From the NCBI RefSeq assembly GCF_033441515.1, contig NZ_JAWQJT010000002.1, forward strand, positions 2,542,001 through 2,606,000: a stretch of DNA of 64,000 bases. Direction: 5' to 3'. Under the pieces are notes generated by a model. That model was not told the origin of the DNA. It was given only the letters and a program-made list of their open reading frames with translations, and did no database searches. Source of the stretch: Amycolatopsis solani. Lineage in GTDB: Bacteria > Actinomycetota > Actinomycetes > Mycobacteriales > Pseudonocardiaceae. This document shows, in pieces, positions 62,835-64,000 of this stretch; position 1 is the stretch's first letter; each line of letters opens with the position of its first letter. The translations under genes and the position numbers were made by a program.

Positions 62835-64000
62835 TCGTGCTCAGCCTGGCCGAGATCGCCGACGTCGTCGGCGGCCGGCTGCACCGCGCCGAACCGGGCG
62901 TGCGGGTCACCGGCAGCGTGGAGTTCGACACGCGGAAGCTCACCCCCGGCGGCCTGTTCGTCGCCCTGCCGGGGGAGAAGGTCGACGGCCACGACTTCGC
63001 CGCGCAGGCCGTCGAGGCCGGCGCCGTGGCCGTGCTGGCCGCCCGCGAGGTCGACGCGCCCGCGATCGTCGTGCCGCCGCTGGCCGAGGGCGAGGCCCAC
63101 GAGCGCTCGGTCGCGCTGACCGGCGACAAGGACGGCTCCGGCGCCGCGGTGCTGGGCGCGCTCGCCAAGCTCGCGCGCTACGTCGTGCAGCGGCTGGCCG
63201 AGGGCACCCTGACCGTCGTCGGCGTCACCGGCTCGTCCGGCAAGACGTCGACGAAGGACGTCATCGCGCAGCTGCTCGAGCCGCTCGGCCCGACCGTCGC
63301 GCCGCCCGGGTCGTTCAACAACGAGCTGGGCCACCCCTGGACCGCCCTGCGGGCCGACGCGCAGACCCGGCACCTGGTGCTGGAGCTGTCCGCGCGCGGC
63401 CCGGGGCACATCGCCCACCTCGCCGAGATCGCCCCGCCGAAGATCGGCGTCGTGCTCAACGTCGGCACCGCGCACGTCGGCGAGTTCGGCTCGCGCGAAG
63501 GCATCGCGAAGACCAAGGGCGAGCTCGTCGAGGCCCTGCCCGCGGACGGCGTCGCGGTCCTGAACCTCGACGACCCGCTGGTCGCGGCCATGGCGAGCCG
63601 CACCAAGGCCCGCGTGGTGTACGTCGGCGAGAGTGCCTCCGCGCAGGTCCGGGCCGCGGACATCACCCTCGACGACGAAGCCCGCGCTTCCTTCCGGCTG
63701 ATCACCCCGGCCGGCGAGGCCGACGTCCGGCTGCCGCTGCACGGCGAGCACCACGTCGGCAACGCCCTGTCCGCCGCGGCCGTCGCGCTGGAGCTGGGCG
63801 CGACCCCGGCGGAGATCGCCGCGCGGCTCTCCGGCCTCGAACGGCGGTCCGCGCGCCGCATGGAGGTCGTCACCCGCGAAGACGGCGTGACGATCCTCAA
63901 CGACTCGTTCAACGCCAACCCCGAGTCGATGCGGGCGGGCCTGAAGGCCCTCGCGGCGATGACGCGGGAGACCGGCCGCCGGTCCTGGGCCGTGCTCGGC
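62831..64000 (+). CDS. murF: UDP-MurNAc-tripeptide:D-Ala-D-Ala ligase, 3' end outside the window
   Basis: The first 390 residues are visible. It adds D-Ala-D-Ala to the UDP-MurNAc-tripeptide. The N-terminal domain (LSLAEIADVVGGRL, SVEFDTRKLTPGGLFVALPG), the ATP loop GVTGSSGKTSTKD, LNVGTAHVGEFGS and the NDSFNANPESM motif identify MurF. GTG at 62831 overlaps the murE stop (GTGA), so the two ligases are translationally coupled. Confidence 0.96.
   Translation, partial: MIVLSLAEIADVVGGRLHRAEPGVRVTGSVEFDTRKLTPGGLFVALPGEKVDGHDFAAQAVEAGAVAVLAAREVDAPAIVVPPLAEGEAHERSVALTGDKDGSGAAVLGALAKLARYVVQRLAEGTLTVVGVTGSSGKTSTKDVIAQLLEPLGPTVAPPGSFNNELGHPWTALRADAQTRHLVLELSARGPGHIAHLAEIAPPKIGVVLNVGTAHVGEFGSREGIAKTKGELVEALPADGVAVLNLDDPLVAAMASRTKARVVYVGESASAQVRAADITLDDEARASFRLITPAGEADVRLPLHGEHHVGNALSAAAVALELGATPAEIAARLSGLERRSARRMEVVTREDGVTILNDSFNANPESMRAGLKALAAMTRETGRRSWAVLG

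Overview
The window is high-GC actinobacterial DNA, most likely from Amycolatopsis or a close relative in Pseudonocardiaceae. The support is third-position GC bias, many GTG starts with GGAGG-type ribosome sites, stop/start overlaps (ATGA, GTGA), a meso-diaminopimelate-type MurE (DNPR motif), and two families of nested intergenic palindromes that I remember, without being able to check, as common in Amycolatopsis. No tRNA, rRNA, insertion sequence, CRISPR array or phage gene was seen.

Layout. 1-9.4 kb: the tail of a CoxG/SRPBCC protein, two MFS transporters, a ClpC-type AAA unfoldase, the cytochrome bd oxidase genes cydAB and two small proteins. Two divergent intergenic regions here carry paired promoters matching the sigma-B/sigma-F consensus, so this looks like a stress or low-oxygen regulon. 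9.4-16.4 kb: zinc alcohol/formaldehyde dehydrogenase, DJ-1/PfpI protein, two small membrane proteins, two luciferase-like monooxygenases, a LysR regulator and a Tat-exported sulfite-oxidase-family protein. 16.4-19.3 kb: a polar amino-acid ABC importer behind a clear promoter with a palindromic operator.

19.3-54 kb is the accessory part and looks like a specialised-metabolite locus without modular PKS or NRPS genes. A LAL-type LuxR activator faces a plus-strand series: 3-hydroxyacyl-CoA dehydrogenase, alpha-oxoamine synthase, methylcrotonyl-CoA-carboxylase-like beta and alpha subunits, ATP-grasp ligase, KAS III, MFS exporter, an atypical NarL-type regulator, an AraC regulator, a DrrAB exporter, a small DUF5988-like protein, a second KAS III, a CocE/NonD hydrolase, a PapA-like acyltransferase and a GT1 glycosyltransferase. 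The set suggests short-chain assembly by free-standing ketosynthases, joining to an amino acid, then acylation and glycosylation; the product is unknown. Converging on it is a minus-strand operon with a second CocE/NonD hydrolase, an oligopeptide-type binding protein, a family 1 beta-glycosidase and the permeases/ATPases of the importer, apparently controlled by a TetR protein through a duplicated operator. A GAF-LuxR regulator, an acyl-CoA synthetase and a Tat-exported esterase follow. Between drrA and drrB a tandem duplication has made two extra translationally coupled mini-ORFs.

55.0-55.24 kb is a homopolymer tract that is almost certainly an assembly or sequencing artefact and truncates a neighbouring gene. 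56.2-64 kb is the start of the division/cell-wall (dcw) cluster: mraZ, rsmH, ftsL-like, ftsI/pbpB, a terminator, murE and partial murF. Upstream of mraZ lie four GTGG boxes at exact 10-bp spacing over the promoter, plus a longer array of CCCAC boxes with 10/12-bp spacing.
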